Positions 27,777 through 37,117 of a stretch of 64,000 nt of DNA are shown one piece after another. A model generated the notes under the pieces. It was not told where the DNA came from and searched no databases. It saw only the letters and a list, made by a program, of their open reading frames with translations. The translations under genes and the position numbers were made by a program. Within the stretch, counting starts at the first letter, position 1. Each line of letters opens with the position of its first letter. This stretch comes from Ignatzschineria cameli (GTDB lineage: Bacteria > Pseudomonadota > Gammaproteobacteria > Cardiobacteriales > Wohlfahrtiimonadaceae): the NCBI RefSeq assembly GCF_003121895.1, contig NZ_QEWW01000005.1:1-64000 (forward strand), given 5' to 3'.

Positions 27777-28244
27777 CTACTCTTCAGGTAATACCTTATG
27801 AAGTGTATAGTCAAAAGGTCCCTCATTAGCGATACGTTTTCCCTCTTTATCTGCAGGAAAGAGAACATTTTCACCGACAAAGTAACGAAGCGCACCATCT
27901 GGTCCGCCATCAGTGCCCTCTAATGTTACAACTTGTCCTGCTTTGTTCCACGTGAAACGCCCAGACTCATTAAAGGTTTCATCTTTCCCTTTAACATCGA
28001 GATAGGTCTGTTTAAGATCGTAACCACCATTATATTCAAGTGTAAGCTCTACATCGATACCGCTACAATCAGCACAAGGATATTGCCCTTTATAGACGCC
28101 GGCATAATCGAGTGCATTTTGTGCTGAATGCTCCTTATCAAATTCGATTGTTGTATTCTCATCAATCGTCGCCGGTGTTACCTCTTTATCATTACATGCC
28201 GTAAGAAGAAGCGCTGCACCTAACACAATCCATAACTTTTTCAT
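27777..28244 (-). CDS. NlpE-like copper-responsive lipoprotein
   Basis: A 155-residue lipoprotein with the lipobox LTAC (lipidated Cys17). The mature part contains YKGQYPCADCSGIDVELTL, the NlpE N-terminal signature with its CxxC pair. In E. coli NlpE senses surface contact and copper stress and signals to Cpx. This protein lacks the second NlpE domain, as many short homologues do. Aspartate directly after the Cys is absent (CN), so transport to the outer membrane is expected. Confidence 0.85.
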   Translation of the reverse strand: MKKLWIVLGAALLLTACNDKEVTPATIDENTTIEFDKEHSAQNALDYAGVYKGQYPCADCSGIDVELTLEYNGGYDLKQTYLDVKGKDETFNESGRFTWNKAGQVVTLEGTDGGPDGALRYFVGENVLFPADKEGKRIANEGPFDYTLHKVLPEE

Positions 28245-28376
28245 TCTATTCCCTCTGTTTTGATCAACACTCAGTGCGGATCTATTCGTTGTTAACGATC
28301 AATAACTAGTAGCAATCAAGGGATCGACAACTAGCCGATAAATACATTTAAAACCTTTAAACCATTAAAGCATCGG

Positions 28377-28961
28377 TTACGGTTTTTCAACAAACTTAAC
28401 ACTCTCAATGACAACAGGTTCAGCAGGCACATCTTGATGGCCCCCTTTTGATGTGGTCTTAACCTTTTCAATCTTATCGATCACATCCATCCCCTCAACA
28501 ACTTTACCAAAGACAGTATACCCATACCCATCCTGACCGGGATAATCTAAAAATGTATTATCTTGAGTATTAATAAAGAATTGGCTTGTTGCTGAATTAG
28601 GGTCCATTGTCCGTGCCATCGCAATCGTTCCACGCTCATTTTTCAAACCATTATTTGATTCGATCTTTATCGGCGCCCCACTCTTCTTCTGCTTCATCTC
28701 CTGATCAAAGCCACCTCCTTGAACCATGAAACCATCAATAACGCGATGGAAGATTAGACCATCGTAATAACCATCATCAACATAGTTTTTAAAGTTCTCA
28801 ACGGTAATAGGTGCCTTTTCAGGGTCGAGTTCAACAACAAAGTTTCCTTTTGTTGTATCCATTTCCACATAGAGATGAGGCGCTGTTACTGCTTCTTCTG
28901 CCATAACGACTCCTGAAAAGAGGCTCGCTGCTAATGCACCGGCTAACATTAATTTTTTCAT
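28377..28961 (-). CDS. ppiA: Periplasmic peptidyl-prolyl isomerase A
   Basis: Cyclophilin of 194 residues with a Sec signal peptide ([21 protein letters not shown]). The blocks [14 protein letters not shown] and [17 protein letters not shown] are intact. The ATG at 28961 has AGGAGT four bases upstream; a longer frame to 28988 is unlikely. It lies near ppiB but in a separate transcript, giving the cell a cytoplasmic and a periplasmic enzyme. Confidence 0.93.
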   Translation of the reverse strand: MKKLMLAGALAASLFSGVVMAEEAVTAPHLYVEMDTTKGNFVVELDPEKAPITVENFKNYVDDGYYDGLIFHRVIDGFMVQGGGFDQEMKQKKSGAPIKIESNNGLKNERGTIAMARTMDPNSATSQFFINTQDNTFLDYPGQDGYGYTVFGKVVEGMDVIDKIEKVKTTSKGGHQDVPAEPVVIESVKFVEKP

Positions 28962-29400
28962 ATTGACTCCTAGATCAAAACTATCCAAGCGAGAAGAGCG
29001 TAATCTGATAGCAATACACTTTTAAAGCACTGCTCACTACAACAGATCACAATTAATACTGACTATTATAACTTAATATCGCCTTTTTAAACGATTTCAA
29101 GAGTAAATCACCTCTTTTATAAGATTATTTTTTTTAATCACCCCTTTTACCTTTTATATCAATCCTTTTAGTCATGCCCTTTAACCTTTCATACAAAATG
29201 CTTATTAAGTAGGATCTCGCCGGCTTTAAAAGGATTAAGGAGTAAAAGTAACCACCTAAAAAAATGGTGTCATCTTGCAATGACACCATCTGTAATCAAC
29301 GATAAAGCTGATAAATTTTAATAAAGCCTGTAACGCAACCGCAATTTACTCTTTGTTAACATCTTTGTTAATGTCTTTAGTAACGCCTTTATTTGTGCGT
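28962..29400. other. Spacer between ppiA and efpL
   Basis: A 439-base non-coding stretch containing the efpL terminator (29258-29289) and AT-rich sequence with recurring CACCCCTTTT and CCTTTA words. The ppiA promoter should lie here. No gene is convincing. Confidence 0.45.
29258..29289 (-). terminator. efpL terminator
   Basis: A perfect 10 bp stem (ATGGTGTCAT / ATGACACCAT) around a six-base loop is followed on the minus strand by seven T residues. It lies about 110 bases beyond efpL. Confidence 0.88.
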
Positions 29401-29970
29401 TTAGTTAGCGCGACTTGAGTACTCTCTTGTATCGGTATTGACCACAATCTTTGTCCCATTTTCAATATACTCAGGAACAGAAACCGTAATCCCTGTAGAG
29501 AGTTTTGCCGGCTTATTGCGCTTTGTAGCACTTGCACCCTTTAACTCAGGCGCTGTATCTATAACTTCTAACACAACAGTTTGCGGTAGAGAGAGCGCAA
29601 CGGGCACCTCATTGACTAAGGAGACGTAATAGCCCTCAATGCCCTCAAGAATAAATCCTGCATCATCGCCTACAAGCTTCTCACTAAGATAGTATTGACT
29701 ATAATCTTCACTATCCATAAAGACATAATTATCTCCCTCTTTATAGGAGTAACTTGCCTCACGTTTTGTTAACTCAACATCATCTAACTCATCATCAGCA
29801 CGTAAAGAGAGATCAATTTTGTGATTATCGGGGATAGAGAACATCTGTATTCGAAAAGTGGTATTTCCCCCGCGGGCTGTCGGTGCAGATTTCTCCACCT
29901 CTCGCACTAAGTAGTAGAGGTTATTATATTGTACGACATCACCTCGACGTATCTCATTTGCTTTCTTCAT
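29401..29970 (-). CDS. efpL: Elongation factor P-like protein EfpL (YeiP)
   Basis: Translation factor of the EF-P family, 189 residues, which helps ribosomes past certain stalling sequences. The tip of the first domain reads SAPTARGG with Arg33 where canonical EF-P has the modified Lys, as in E. coli YeiP/EfpL. The C-terminal block GASATKRNKPAKLSTG is typical. I place the start at the ATG at 29970, with GAGGAGAG upstream. A 9 bp repeat tract lies about 70 bases upstream. Confidence 0.92.
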   Translation of the reverse strand: MKKANEIRRGDVVQYNNLYYLVREVEKSAPTARGGNTTFRIQMFSIPDNHKIDLSLRADDELDDVELTKREASYSYKEGDNYVFMDSEDYSQYYLSEKLVGDDAGFILEGIEGYYVSLVNEVPVALSLPQTVVLEVIDTAPELKGASATKRNKPAKLSTGITVSVPEYIENGTKIVVNTDTREYSSRAN

Positions 29971-30041
29971 ACATCTCTCCTCAATAATCCTATTCATCAC
30001 TAATCACATTAACATGATAAGCACTTGAAACATTACAAATG

Positions 30042-30077
30042 TATTACAAGTATTACAAGTATTACAAGTATTACAAC
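30042..30077. repeat. 9 bp tandem repeat TATTACAAG x4
   Basis: Copies begin at 30042, 30051, 30060 and 30069; the first three are exact and the last ends in C. The tract lies upstream of efpL. Confidence 0.88.
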
Positions 30078-30249
30078 TACAATACTGCCATTGTGCTTAT
30101 CTCAAAGTTTAAGAGCAATACAGATCAGTAGCTTACCCATTTTATGCCGTCACCTTCTCTCTATACTGCTCACTTCACTGACTTCATCTACTTAGAGTAA
30201 CCGATTGATCTATATTGCTCTCTTATTATGCCATGGATACTTTGAAGAT

Positions 30250-30522
30250 CTATGACTTATGATCTCTCGGATCAATATCGAAGTAATCTAAACGTTTTTT
30301 TAGAGTTGAGCGTGTAATTCCTAAGATCTCCGATGCTTTGGACTGATTACCATCCGTGTACTCTAATACTTTCTCAAAAAGAGGTCTCTCTACCTCGTTG
30401 ATCACTAAACGGTAAAGATTGGGTGGATATTTCCCATCTAACATACTGGAAATTTCGTCTAATGCTTCCTTGACTGACTCACGCAATGGAATATGATCTT
30501 TAAGACGCTCACGAGAAATCAT
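30250..30522 (-). CDS. fis: Nucleoid-associated regulator Fis
   Basis: DNA-bending protein of 90 residues (E. coli 98). The C-terminal helix-turn-helix GNQSKASEILGITRSTLKKRL is intact. AGGAGT precedes the ATG. It follows dusB as in E. coli, but the 271-base gap is longer than usual and may hold an extra fis promoter. Confidence 0.95.
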   Translation of the reverse strand: MISRERLKDHIPLRESVKEALDEISSMLDGKYPPNLYRLVINEVERPLFEKVLEYTDGNQSKASEILGITRSTLKKRLDYFDIDPRDHKS

Positions 30523-30793
30523 GTTTACTACTCCTAGAATATCTATCTAATTAAAAAATAAATGAAGCGAATGAGATATTACTCAGCGATAACTAAAGGG
30601 CATGTTATACCTCTGCCATTCTTAGTGTAACCAACTCAATAAAAAGAGAATCTCTTCACACCACAAGTGAGCCATCAATTAAGCCATCAATCGTAGAATG
30701 TGAATCGATCTATCTATCCGCTCTATAAAACAGACCTATAGCAAATGATAATATTGTAAAATTATCACCTCTTAAGGTTATGAAAATTGTTCT

Positions 30794-31756
30794 TTATTGA
30801 AAAAATATTGCTGGATCTAAAAATATCTTGTCAATCCACGCTAACTGCTGCTCTGGAATCTTCTCGCGCAACATTGCGCTTCGCCACTCTTGTGGTATCT
30901 CTCGATCCCCGAGATACCAAAGGATATGCTTTCGAGCAACACGAATCCCCTTCTCAATCCCATAAAAATGGTGTAGAGCGGAGATATGCTCAGTAACGAT
31001 TTGATAACGCTCCTCAAGGGTTGGTTGATAATCTTTCTCTTCAATAAGAGAACGAAACAACCAAGGATTCCCTAAAGCGCCCCGCCCTATCATAATGGCA
31101 TCTGCCTTAGTGACCGCTAATACCTCTTTCGCTCTATCAAGTGAGTCAATATCACCATTGGCAATGACAGGAATGGAGATTGCTTCTTTCACTTTTGCAA
31201 TCGTCTCATATTCCGCTTCTCCCAAAAATCGATCCTCTCGTGTTCGCCCATGAATCGCTAAAGCTTGAATCCCGATCGACTCAGCCATTTTGGCAATTGT
31301 TACAGCATTCTTGTTAGCACGATCCCAACCGGTACGTATCTTCAATGTAACCGGTACATCAACGGCCGCAACCACAGCCTTTAAAATATCACCAACAAGT
31401 GCTTCATCCTGCAACAATGCAGATCCCGCGGCCTTTTTACAGACCTTTTTCGCTGGGCAGCCCATGTTGATATCAACGATTTCAGCACCATTTTCCACAC
31501 TAAATTGCGCCGCTGCTGCCATCATCTTTGGATCATATCCTACAATCTGAGCGCTCACAGGAGAGAGCTCACCTTCATAGATCAATCGCAGTTGTGATTT
31601 TTCAGTCTCCCACAGTTCTGGATTAGCATTGACCATCTCACTGACTGCAAGGCCAGCACCAAAACGCCGACAAATTTTACGGAAAGGAAGATCCGTTACC
31701 CCCGCCATAGGTGCAAGCACATAGGGCGATGATATTTGATAGTTGCCTATTTTCAT
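30794..31756 (-). CDS. dusB: tRNA-dihydrouridine synthase B
   Basis: Flavoenzyme that reduces uridine to dihydrouridine in the tRNA D-loop, 320 residues. It carries LAPMAGVTDLPFRKICRRFG near the N-terminus, the active Cys region NMGCPAKKVCKKAAGSALL and the phosphate-binding GRGALGNPWLF. Its start overlaps the prmA stop by one base, and fis lies downstream. Confidence 0.94.
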   Translation of the reverse strand: MKIGNYQISSPYVLAPMAGVTDLPFRKICRRFGAGLAVSEMVNANPELWETEKSQLRLIYEGELSPVSAQIVGYDPKMMAAAAQFSVENGAEIVDINMGCPAKKVCKKAAGSALLQDEALVGDILKAVVAAVDVPVTLKIRTGWDRANKNAVTIAKMAESIGIQALAIHGRTREDRFLGEAEYETIAKVKEAISIPVIANGDIDSLDRAKEVLAVTKADAIMIGRGALGNPWLFRSLIEEKDYQPTLEERYQIVTEHISALHHFYGIEKGIRVARKHILWYLGDREIPQEWRSAMLREKIPEQQLAWIDKIFLDPAIFFQ

Positions 31757-32643
31757 TACGATCTCTTAATACCGTAGAGCCTTGTCCAACCGTCTAAACT
31801 TTTATCTGCTTGGAATTCAAATTGATCCCGGTAAGCATCCTTTACAAACTCCGCATCATGATCTAAGAGTCCTGCAAGAACAAGATGACCACCCGGCTCA
31901 ACTAAGTTTGCTAAGATCGGTGCGAGCTCAACTAATGGTCCCGACAAGATATTGGAGAGCACAATCTTCGCTTTAGGTGGGGAAAATGATTCTGGAAGCG
32001 CTGCATGAATCGATACACTGTTCCGTTCAGCATTCTGCTCTGTTGCATAGATCGCTTGCTTATCGATGTCAGTGCTATAGCAGGCTTTTGCTCCCAACAA
32101 TTTTCCAGCAATCCCTAAAATACCGGAGCCACAACCATAATCGACAATCGTCGCATCTATGAGCTGTTCACGATGATCAGACAGCCACTCTAAACAGAGC
32201 GCTGTTGTCGGATGGGTTCCTGTACCAAATGCCAGACCGGGATCTAAACGAACCGTAGCAATCTCCGGCTCAGGAGAGGGAAGATGTGTCGGACAGATCC
32301 AGAGATTCTCACCAAATTTAATGGGCTTATAGTGATCTTGCCAAGCACGCACCCAATCTTTATCTTCTAATTCATGAGTCTCAACAATTGGAAGATAAGG
32401 TTGGTCTAAATAACTCATCAAAAAAGCTTTAATCGCTTCAACATCACACGGGACTTCATACAATCCTGTCACTAATGTTTCACTCCATAATGGTGTCTCA
32501 CCTGGAAGTGGTTCAAATATGGGCTCATCGCTACCATCTTTCATGGTGACAGCAACAGCACCTGACTCAACTAATGCTTCATCAAGCAGGTCAGCCGTCA
32601 AACGCGCATCAGCTTTTAGAGTTAATTCAAACCATTTATTCAT
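31756..32643 (-). CDS. prmA: Ribosomal protein L11 methyltransferase
   Basis: SAM-dependent enzyme that trimethylates ribosomal protein L11, 295 residues. The SAM-binding motif VDYGCGSGILGIAG lies near residue 163, and the catalytic NIL block (LSNILSGPLVELAP) follows. I use the ATG at 32643, preceded by GGTGAAG; six extra codons upstream are unlikely. First gene of prmA-dusB-fis. Confidence 0.93.
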   Translation of the reverse strand: MNKWFELTLKADARLTADLLDEALVESGAVAVTMKDGSDEPIFEPLPGETPLWSETLVTGLYEVPCDVEAIKAFLMSYLDQPYLPIVETHELEDKDWVRAWQDHYKPIKFGENLWICPTHLPSPEPEIATVRLDPGLAFGTGTHPTTALCLEWLSDHREQLIDATIVDYGCGSGILGIAGKLLGAKACYSTDIDKQAIYATEQNAERNSVSIHAALPESFSPPKAKIVLSNILSGPLVELAPILANLVEPGGHLVLAGLLDHDAEFVKDAYRDQFEFQADKSLDGWTRLYGIKRS

Positions 32644-33321
32644 AGCTTCACCACATGTCACAATTTTATTAAGGGGAGAATACTAGCTAAGATATGAAAC
32701 ATAATCAAGCAAAAGAGCGTAAGGCAAATTGCGATCTACTTCTTAGCAAGGCATAGATCATAACAAAATTCTCTCCCCATTTGCGCATTTTTTTTACGGG
32801 TTATTCTACAAAACGCTATAAAATGGGATTTTTCCTTGCTCTCTTCTCGTTAGCATCCACTATCTAAACCTACCAGAAAGTATCGGAGAGATTCATCCGT
32901 CGCTTTAACCTACTTCATAAAAAGAGATACCGAAATAGATCAATAGTGGGTAGCATAGAGTGAGTATTAGAAGTAACAAGCAAAAGATGCAATCGATAGA
33001 GAGCAGATAATAAAAGCGTGTGAATAATCATAAACAAAATGATTAGTCATACAATGATGATTTACACTGAATTTAAACTGAGCTTAATCACTATTTAAAT
33101 CAGCTATAAATAGCTTTTTATAGCCTTTTATACTCTTTTATTGAGCATATCAGTGGCATCAATAGAAGATTTTTGAAGAGTTGCTTGGGATTTTTGCTCT
33201 CACTCTTATCGTGATAACGCTATTGACATCATCTATCGAGGCTATCTCTATCTGTATAATTGTCTGGCGCTATCTGTATATCTATGTCGTATGGCTATAT
33301 GATCTATCGATAAGATCGTTA

Positions 33322-33348
33322 AGGTTTATAGGTTTATAGGTTTATAGG
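33322..33348. repeat. 8 bp tandem repeat AGGTTTAT x3
   Basis: Three exact copies at 33322, 33330 and 33338, followed by a partial AGG. Confidence 0.85.
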
Positions 33349-33390
33349 ATCGAAAGTTAATAAGCTTTAATAAGAGTATCGATCATTAAT

Positions 33391-33450
33391 AGGACTAATA
33401 GAGTTTAATAGCCTTTAATAGGCTTTAATAGGTTTTAATAGGTTTTAATA
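33391..33450. repeat. 10 bp tandem repeat GGTTTTAATA, six units
   Basis: Six 10-base units start at 33391 and end with AATA each time: AGGACTAATA, GAGTTTAATA, GCCTTTAATA, GGCTTTAATA and GGTTTTAATA twice. Divergence increases toward the left end. The tract lies 78 bases upstream of sdhE. Confidence 0.85.
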
Positions 33451-33527
33451 TAGACTTGAGTGGAAATTAACTAAGATTGTCAAAATCGATATCGTTAATT
33501 GTTAAATATTAATTGGAGGCTGATGTA

Positions 33528-33791
33528 ATGGATAATAAATATGATCTTCGAAAAATAAAATGGCGTTCACGTCGAGGGATGAGAGAGCTTGATGCACTTT
33601 GTGATCGCTATCTTGAAAATCACTTTGAAAGTGCTCCCGATAGTGAAAAAGAGCTCTACCTTTCACTCCTTGAGATGCAAGATCCTGAACTCTACTCACT
33701 ACTGATGCATCGAGCAGAGTATCCTAGCCCTGAAATTAAAGCATTAGTGTTAAAGATGAATCCAGATGTTTTAGATACCCTATCTGAGTAA
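33528..33791 (+). CDS. sdhE: Succinate dehydrogenase assembly factor SdhE
   Basis: Small cytoplasmic protein of 87 residues that helps attach FAD to SdhA/FrdA. The family RGxxE motif is present (RGMRE, residues 16-20). The ATG at 33528 has TTGGAGG eight bases upstream; a frame extended to 33513 is less likely. It stands alone, with a shared bidirectional terminator after it. Confidence 0.92.
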   Translation: MDNKYDLRKIKWRSRRGMRELDALCDRYLENHFESAPDSEKELYLSLLEMQDPELYSLLMHRAEYPSPEIKALVLKMNPDVLDTLSE

Positions 33792-33861
33792 TACATACGA
33801 TCGAAGGGAGCACAGTAAAAAGATCAACCCCTAACATCAAAGATAAAGATAGAGATAAAAG

Positions 33862-33892
33862 AAGAGCCCAACAGTTAAACTGTTGGGCTCTT
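33862..33892. terminator. Bidirectional terminator between sdhE and tRNA-Thr
   Basis: AAGAGCCCAACAG and CTGTTGGGCTCTT form a 13 bp perfect stem around a five-base loop, with T-rich tails on both strands. It can end sdhE on the plus strand and tRNA-Thr on the minus strand. Confidence 0.88.
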
Positions 33893-33896
33893 TATC

Positions 33897-33972
<76 letters not shown>

Positions 33973-34011
33973 TTTCATAAATTTAATCTTTAAATTTAAT
34001 CAAGAAGTGGA

Positions 34012-34040
34012 ATTATAGAGTCCCAAACTCAAGAAGTCAA
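34012..34040 (-). promoter_or_regulatory. Promoter of tRNA-Thr copy 1
   Basis: On the minus strand TTGACT and TATAAT are separated by 17 bases, ending about 40 bases before the tRNA 5' end. Confidence 0.8.
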
Positions 34041-34138
34041 CTCTTTTATCAAAAGCAGCTGAATTAAGCTTTTTAGAGGTTTTAAAAACCTGTCTCAATA
34101 TCTTTAAAGAATATAAATAATTAACTAATTGAAATAAT

Positions 34139-34172
34139 AAAAAAAACCCAACAGCTAATTGCTATTGGGTCT
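34139..34172 (-). terminator. Terminator of tRNA-Thr copy 2
   Basis: On the minus strand ACCCAATAGC and GCTGTTGGGT (one mismatch) form a stem around AATTA, followed by TTTTTTTT. Confidence 0.85.
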
Positions 34173-34178
34173 TCTATC

Positions 34179-34254
<76 letters not shown>

Positions 34255-34270
34255 TAAACTATATTTGAAG

Positions 34271-34299
34271 ATTATAGAGAGGAAGTAGACCACTGTCAA
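34271..34299 (-). promoter_or_regulatory. Promoter of tRNA-Thr copy 2
   Basis: On the minus strand a full consensus TTGACA and TATAAT are separated by 17 bases, just upstream of the tRNA. Confidence 0.88.
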
Positions 34300-34313
34300 C
34301 TGATGTCTAACAA

Positions 34314-36269
34314 TCATTCACCTTCAGACTCTAATCGATCAGCTAGACCCTCTTTTTTAGCACGATAGAGTGCATTTTCCACACTATATCTTGCTCTCTT
34401 ACCATAACTATAAGCATCAATCACCGCCACATCACGCGCATCAAAACTACCTGCGTTAACATAGAGAGTTAAGATCTCGGCAATCGCAGGGCGTTCTCCC
34501 ATCTTTTTAATATTTAAAACCGCATCAGCGGCAAATTTACGATAACTCTCTTCAATCCATGGATGATCCTGAATCTTTTTAAGAACTACCAATGAGTAGA
34601 GACCGGTTGTCTTATCAAGATGAGAGCCTAAATGAGCTGGCTGAAATCCTAAACTCTTCCAAAATGCCAAAAGATCTGCGGTAAGCCCAAAGCTAACTGA
34701 AAGAAAATCAAGTGCTAACGATCTCTCTGCTTCAATGGCAGAGATCATCTCCTCACCGACTCTTAATCTTCGAAAAGGAGTGGCAACGGAGATACGAGAG
34801 ATTCGTACAGATCGTGCGGTCATCGCCTCTGGAAAATAACTTTGACCGGCTAAAATTTGTGGTACCAAATTGCCCTTCGGGCGCCGTTCTCCACGAAAAA
34901 CTGCTTCAGCAAGCGCAGTTGGTAACTCCCCTTCCCTGATCCCCCATGTTGCACCAATCAATTTAGATCGATAAAAAGCTAATACAAAGAGCTGATTAGG
35001 TGCATCGAAGAGCCGTCTTATATCTTGAATATTGGTCTGGTAATGGGTCTGATTTAGCAACTGATAGAGCGCCAATAATTTCTCACTATCTTCTCGTAAC
35101 TGCGCTATATTTCTATCATCATAAAGCTCGATCACTAATGCTTCTTGTAACGCTTCCTTTGTAGGAACTGGTAAGGAGACATCTAAATCATACCGACTAC
35201 TTTGAGTAAAGCGCAACGCCCCTACTAACCTAGCTAAAGGGTCGCTCTTATCAAAACGATGAATCACCTTAAGGCTATATTGTTTCTTAATGGAGATAAG
35301 ATCATAGAGTTTCTCCCGTAAACCTTGTCCTGTTCCTTCATAATTTTCCACTGATGAGATCATCAATACCTTGCGAAATCGTTTCACTAAACGCTCAAGG
35401 TGCGAGAGGGGCATCTTTGCTGCCTCTTCAATAATCAATGTCTGCGCTAAAACGACCCCCTCTTCAATTCCTAAAAAGAGCGCATCCGGCGCTCGAAACT
35501 GACAATCCGTTAAAGATTGATACTGTTCAATAGCTAACTGGTTAGGGGCCGTTAAGATAAATTGCTTAGGATTGCTAGCGATCAATGCCGCACCTAAAGC
35601 TGATTTTCCACTTCCCCTTGGAGAAAAGAGCGTGAACACACCACTCTCCTCTGTTAGAAAATGGTTATAGATTCTTCGTTGCTCTTCGGTAAATTGTGCT
35701 TGATTTAAGCGTTCTTTTTTATTTTTAGAGAGCGCTACCGTTTCTCTCTTTATCGCGACTAACTTCTCTTTTAGAGCATCTTCATCTTGCTGAAATTGAG
35801 GAGTATATAATTTTCCTTGCCGGTAACAATAGCTGTAATAGCTCAGCTGTCTCGCTAAATAGTGATCGAAATAGGGTGTGGAGATCGCAATATCATGAAA
35901 GCGCTGACTCTCCTGCTCTCCTAATGGCATTGTGGCTAATAGTAATAAAACACCTCTAGTGCCTATCGTTGCCGCAATTGAAAGAAAGTAGTCGAGAGGA
36001 AATCCTCGTCGGATATCGAGCAGAACAGCTTCTGTCGTGGCCCCTAAAAAATGGCGAGTCGCTTTTAAAGCTTCTGCCTGATATTGTGTTTGTAATAAGG
36101 GATCATCAGAAAAAAGGAGTGCATTAGGATAATATGTGCGAAAAGAATGGATGATTGACTCAGTCTCTATTGTATCTTGATCGTGGGGATCAAGATTGAG
36201 CGTTAAAACTGTTCGAGATCGCTGCACTAATGCCTTCTCGAAAAAGTGTTCAAGCCACTTTTGCGCCAT
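34314..36269 (-). CDS. tmcA: tRNA(Met) cytidine acetyltransferase TmcA
   Basis: ATP-dependent enzyme that acetylates C34 in the anticodon of elongator tRNA-Met using acetyl-CoA. Its 651 residues show an N-terminal domain, a helicase-like ATPase with Walker A SPRGSGKSALG near residue 217 and a Walker B-like LIIEEAAKMP, then a GNAT acetyltransferase domain (RISRISVATPFRRLRVGEEM) and a C-terminal domain. Flanked by duplicated tRNA genes on both sides; I see no sign of co-transcription with them. Confidence 0.9.
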   Translation of the reverse strand: MAQKWLEHFFEKALVQRSRTVLTLNLDPHDQDTIETESIIHSFRTYYPNALLFSDDPLLQTQYQAEALKATRHFLGATTEAVLLDIRRGFPLDYFLSIAATIGTRGVLLLLATMPLGEQESQRFHDIAISTPYFDHYLARQLSYYSYCYRQGKLYTPQFQQDEDALKEKLVAIKRETVALSKNKKERLNQAQFTEEQRRIYNHFLTEESGVFTLFSPRGSGKSALGAALIASNPKQFILTAPNQLAIEQYQSLTDCQFRAPDALFLGIEEGVVLAQTLIIEEAAKMPLSHLERLVKRFRKVLMISSVENYEGTGQGLREKLYDLISIKKQYSLKVIHRFDKSDPLARLVGALRFTQSSRYDLDVSLPVPTKEALQEALVIELYDDRNIAQLREDSEKLLALYQLLNQTHYQTNIQDIRRLFDAPNQLFVLAFYRSKLIGATWGIREGELPTALAEAVFRGERRPKGNLVPQILAGQSYFPEAMTARSVRISRISVATPFRRLRVGEEMISAIEAERSLALDFLSVSFGLTADLLAFWKSLGFQPAHLGSHLDKTTGLYSLVVLKKIQDHPWIEESYRKFAADAVLNIKKMGERPAIAEILTLYVNAGSFDARDVAVIDAYSYGKRARYSVENALYRAKKEGLADRLESEGE

Positions 36270-36436
36270 TCTCCCTCCTATATAACCCTTAATTGCACCT
36301 TCTTAAATAGAACTCTTACCTCTATCTTCTACCTCTATAGGATGATATATGCAATATAGACCGATCAATAATTTAACACCAATCTAGAATATCCTTTCTA
36401 GAGATACCCTCTACAAATGGGGGTAAAAAAGATATA

Positions 36437-36466
36437 AAAAAACCTCCCAATGATGGGAGGTTTTAA
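36437..36466 (-). terminator. tRNA-Lys terminator
   Basis: AACCTCCCA and TGGGAGGTT form a perfect stem around a four-base loop; on the minus strand it is followed by a long T run. It lies directly after the left tRNA-Lys. Confidence 0.88.
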
Positions 36467-36470
36467 TAGA

Positions 36471-36545
36471 TGGTGGGTCATGAGGGATTCGAACCTTCGA
36501 CCAATTGGTTAAAAGCCAACTGCTCTACCACTGAGCTAATGACCC
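36471..36545 (-). tRNA. tRNA-Lys (TTT), left copy
   Basis: A 75-base cloverleaf with acceptor GGGTCAT / ATGACCC, encoded CCA, and anticodon loop CTTTTAA giving anticodon TTT for lysine. T-arm GTTCGAATC is present. Confidence 0.96.
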
Positions 36546-36558
36546 TAAATCGAAAATA

Positions 36559-36586
36559 ATTATAACCGATTTAGTAAGCTTGTCAA
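36559..36586 (-). promoter_or_regulatory. Promoter of left tRNA-Lys
   Basis: On the minus strand TTGACA and TATAAT are separated by 16 bases, 14 bases before the tRNA 5' end. It lies between the two tRNA-Lys genes. Confidence 0.85.
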
Positions 36587-36624
36587 CTATCGATCTCATT
36601 GCAAGCACTTTCTTCAGGTAAATT

Positions 36625-36699
36625 TGGTGGGTCATGAGGGATTCGAACCTTCGACCAATTGGTTAAAAGCCAACTGCTCTACCACTGAGCTAATGACCC
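36625..36699 (-). tRNA. tRNA-Lys (TTT), right copy
   Basis: Identical over the mature tRNA to the left copy, 154 bases away. No terminator lies between the copies, so read-through into the left copy is likely in addition to its own promoter. Confidence 0.96.
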
Positions 36700-36713
36700 T
36701 GAGAAGAGTTAGT

Positions 36714-36741
36714 ATTATAAAGCTATTTTTATTGGCGTCAA
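36714..36741 (-). promoter_or_regulatory. Promoter of right tRNA-Lys
   Basis: On the minus strand TTGACG and TATAAT are separated by 16 bases, just upstream of the right tRNA-Lys. Confidence 0.8.
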
Positions 36742-36830
36742 CCCCCTAAACCTATTTTTTCGCTTTTTTTATCTCTCTTCGACTCAATCTTCTCTTCCTA
36801 ACAGCTTCTCACCCACTCACTTGTCCTCAC

Positions 36831-36863
36831 TATAATCTCGCTATAACCTCGTTATAACCTTTT
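36831..36863. repeat. 11 bp tandem repeat TATAACCTCGT x3
   Basis: Units TATAATCTCGC, TATAACCTCGT and TATAACCTTTT begin at 36831, 36842 and 36853. Confidence 0.75.
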
Positions 36864-37117
36864 TGTAACATCTTCACAATCAGGCTCTAGGAGTGCCTTT
36901 AACTAGATCGATCCCCTCACTTTAAAGCCAACTCATCATCCTTATGTAGGAAGAGTATCTGCTGATCTTTTGTCCAATATCGATTAAAGATCAAAAATGG
37001 CAAATAGATCTCGAAAAGAGCTTAGACATCTATTTTATTCTCCACTATCATCATACGATCAAATAGTGCTTTCAATGCCTATCAATCTCTTTTTTTATTC
37101 ATCAAAGGACAAACAAC

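Larger units (their letters stand above)
32644..33527. other. Large non-coding region with tandem repeats before sdhE
   Basis: An 884-base divergent spacer between prmA and sdhE, very AT-rich. It holds an 8 bp repeat (33322-33348) and a 10 bp repeat (33391-33450), plus looser repetition of CTATCTGTATA (33245-33290) and TTTTATAGCC (33110-33140). I see no RNA gene or reading frame. Confidence 0.55.
36700..37117. other. Divergent spacer between tRNA-Lys and the aromatic permease
   Basis: A 418-base stretch with the tRNA-Lys promoter and a three-unit 11 bp repeat at 36831-36863. The permease promoter should also lie here, but no clear element is visible. Confidence 0.45.

Noticed and set aside
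36970-36995. FNR box upstream of the aromatic permease (GATTAAAGATCAA)
   Set aside because: The half sites are separated by five rather than four bases and the left half is imperfect.
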